Source: Balanoglossus misakiensis
Taxonomy: Eukaryota > Hemichordata
Assembly (NCBI GenBank): GCA_040954595.2
Contig: CM082587.2
Span: 248,001-312,000, forward strand
Direction: 5' to 3'
DNA: 64,000 nt
Under the pieces are notes generated by a model that made no database searches, was not told the origin of the DNA, and was given only the letters and a program-made list of their open reading frames with translations. Numbering within the stretch: position 1 is the first letter of the stretch; every line of letters begins with the position of its first letter. This document shows, one piece after another, positions 62,541-64,000 of the stretch. The translations under genes were made by a program, and so were the position numbers.

Positions 62541-63198
62541 TAAGAAAGCATTCTGATGCGCATGCTAAACATTTTTTTACTTGTCTTACCTGCCTATAAG
62601 TCTTTAAATTTTGACGCGGTCTTGCAAATCTTGCGTCGGAAAATAATTACTTTTGTGAGAGTTTTAAATCCAACAAATGTACGATACGTTCCTCTCTAAA
62701 GGTCAACGAATCATGTCTTGGAGATCCGGTCTTCAGCGCAGCTGTTACTATGGTCACGGAATAATGCTAATTACACTCTCAAGTGTTTGTCATGTCTTCC
62801 TTGTGGGTGTATCATTGCCATCAGACAGAATAGAGGATTCTCATTTCCTTGCCTTTGAGTCTCTGTCAGTCTTCAAAGACTGTCAAAGCTTATCCTGTTT
62901 ATAACATCTTGCTAACCATTATGTCTTCTGCCGGATCAAACATGGAAAACAAACAACGGGTTAAAATGATGTGAATATACAAGGTCTAATTTTCAAAATC
63001 GCTTAAATGTGGCATAAGGACAACTCATCCAATTCGTGCTATTCACAACCATTAAAAAGTATTAGAGATCAAAATTAAAGTAGGCTAATCAACCAAGAAT
63101 TATTTTATTATCATAAATCGGAATACTAATTATAATACTAAAACTTCAAGTGGCGAGTCGTTTACAAAGAAGCCTGTCAGTATCCACGTGTGTGGTCT

Positions 63199-63223
63199 GG
63201 GGGGGCCCGGGGAGGGGGGGGGG
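63199..63223 (+). repeat. G-rich tract with quadruplex potential
   Basis: G7, CCC, G4, A, G10 in 25 bases on the plus strand: enough adjacent G for an intramolecular quadruplex. No gene is assigned to it. Confidence 0.8.
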
Positions 63224-64000
63224 TTACTTGTTGCCGTAAATAGGCCCGTCATTTACGACGATAGGTCTACTAGAACTTAAAAGATTTCAACTGCAGTCTC
63301 GAACAGGATGTTAGCATGTGGCCCTTTAACTCTTTTGATCAACAATTTTATTTTTCCTAATAATTTGCCAGTCCGATTTCTTAGTAATTTGGTTTGCGGG
63401 ACCCGTGGTTGCTCTTGTTAGGAGATCTATACTTGTTTTGAGTCCCAGTGCTTTACATTTGGCGTTCATATTCCCAAGAATATTCTCCGTCAGATTTATG
63501 TCTAATTATCACATAAATTATGTAGATATCGTATGAACAATGGTAATCAGTATCGATCTTGTCCGAAAACTATCAAAGTTCAAGTATTGGCATGCCACAA
63601 TTAGCTGTAGCGATTCTGCTCAAATGGGAGCACAGTGCCACTGAATCTATTGTTTTATTAATTATTATGTTTTTAGGCCACACGACTTTGCAGATCATCC
63701 ATTCGCAACGTTTTATTGGGATTTTAGAAGGCTTTGCTGACAGTCGCAAATCGACAATAGTAAACAGACAGACAGAGAGACAACATCCAGCTAATACTAG
63801 CGGTGTAACCATTTACTAAAAAATCTCGCCATCAGCACTGCCATGTTGATTTGACAACTTCGACCTTTAGGGCTTCCTGTGTCTTTATTCCACTGGTATT
63901 CGCTAAGAGCAAAGACGGACTCGCGCGGGAAGGCGCGCTACGGGAATCGACGGAACTTTAACAGATCCTTCTGCAAACGCGAAACTGGCTTGATTTTGTT

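Larger units (their letters stand above)
58695..64000. other. Upstream of the GPCR; no further gene recognised
   Basis: Probable GPCR 5' UTR/promoter territory: a minus-strand acceptor near 58981 and a minus-strand donor at about 61676-61681 (GTAAGC) could belong to non-coding 5' exons. Open frames at 61415-61624, 62677-62904 and 63559-63819 carry no motif, and the last is matched by an equally long frame on the other strand. The final 100 bases are CpG-rich (CGCGCGGGAAGGCGCGC) and may mark the promoter of a gene beyond the window. Confidence 0.4.

Overview
The window is eukaryotic. It is AT-rich, and its genes are split into many short exons with standard GT/AG junctions and introns of a few hundred bases to about 3 kb. 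Almost every long open frame that is not an exon is noise. Encoded proteins are close to vertebrate families in sequence but single-copy in type, for example one BET protein carrying features now divided among BRD2, BRD3 and BRD4. This fits an invertebrate bilaterian, most likely a non-vertebrate deuterostome (hemichordate or cephalochordate grade). The phylum is inference. I joined exons by hand; in all seven complete gene models the summed coding length is a multiple of three and the family motifs run across the junctions.

Layout: (1) 1-3550, an orphan first coding exon on the minus strand at 3515-3550 whose remainder is not recognised. (2) 9147-25806, minus, a 24-exon BET bromodomain gene (1403 aa) with a BRD4-type C-terminus; its introns hold three copies of a ~150-bp repeat and a three-unit tandem repeat. 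(3) 27007-30142, plus, WDR5 (12 coding exons, 352 aa), divergent from BET. (4) 30869-34960, gene-poor, with a tRNA-like/SINE-like trace, an exact 60-bp tandem duplication and microsatellites. (5) 34961-38390, plus, a membrane-anchored CAP/EGF-like protein (10 exons, 444 aa). (6) 39601-40703, minus, a CTR2-type copper transporter (145 aa). (7) 42757-48887, minus, folylpolyglutamate synthase (11 exons, 677 aa), with two MITE-like elements and a consensus oestrogen-response-element palindrome in introns. (8) 49287-53105, plus, MAP2K7 (11 exons, 407 aa), head-to-head with FPGS across 400 bp. (9) 57274-58694, minus, a prokineticin-receptor-like GPCR (2 exons, 405 aa). (10) 58695-64000, no gene recognised.

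How the genes relate: there is no operon. Two divergent pairs (BET/WDR5 and FPGS/MAP2K7) probably share promoters. BET and WDR5 both act in transcription from active chromatin, one as an acetyl-lysine reader and the other as the scaffold of H3K4 methyltransferases. The most notable feature is the gene set. Human BRD3 and WDR5 are neighbours at 9q34.2, FPGS is at 9q34.11, SLC31A1/A2 at 9q32, and BRD4 and MAP2K7 are both on 19p13. These belong to the MHC paralogon (6p21, 9q32-34, 19p13, 1p/1q), so the window looks like a piece of the unduplicated ancestral linkage block. I see no bacterial-type system, CRISPR array or intact autonomous transposon.
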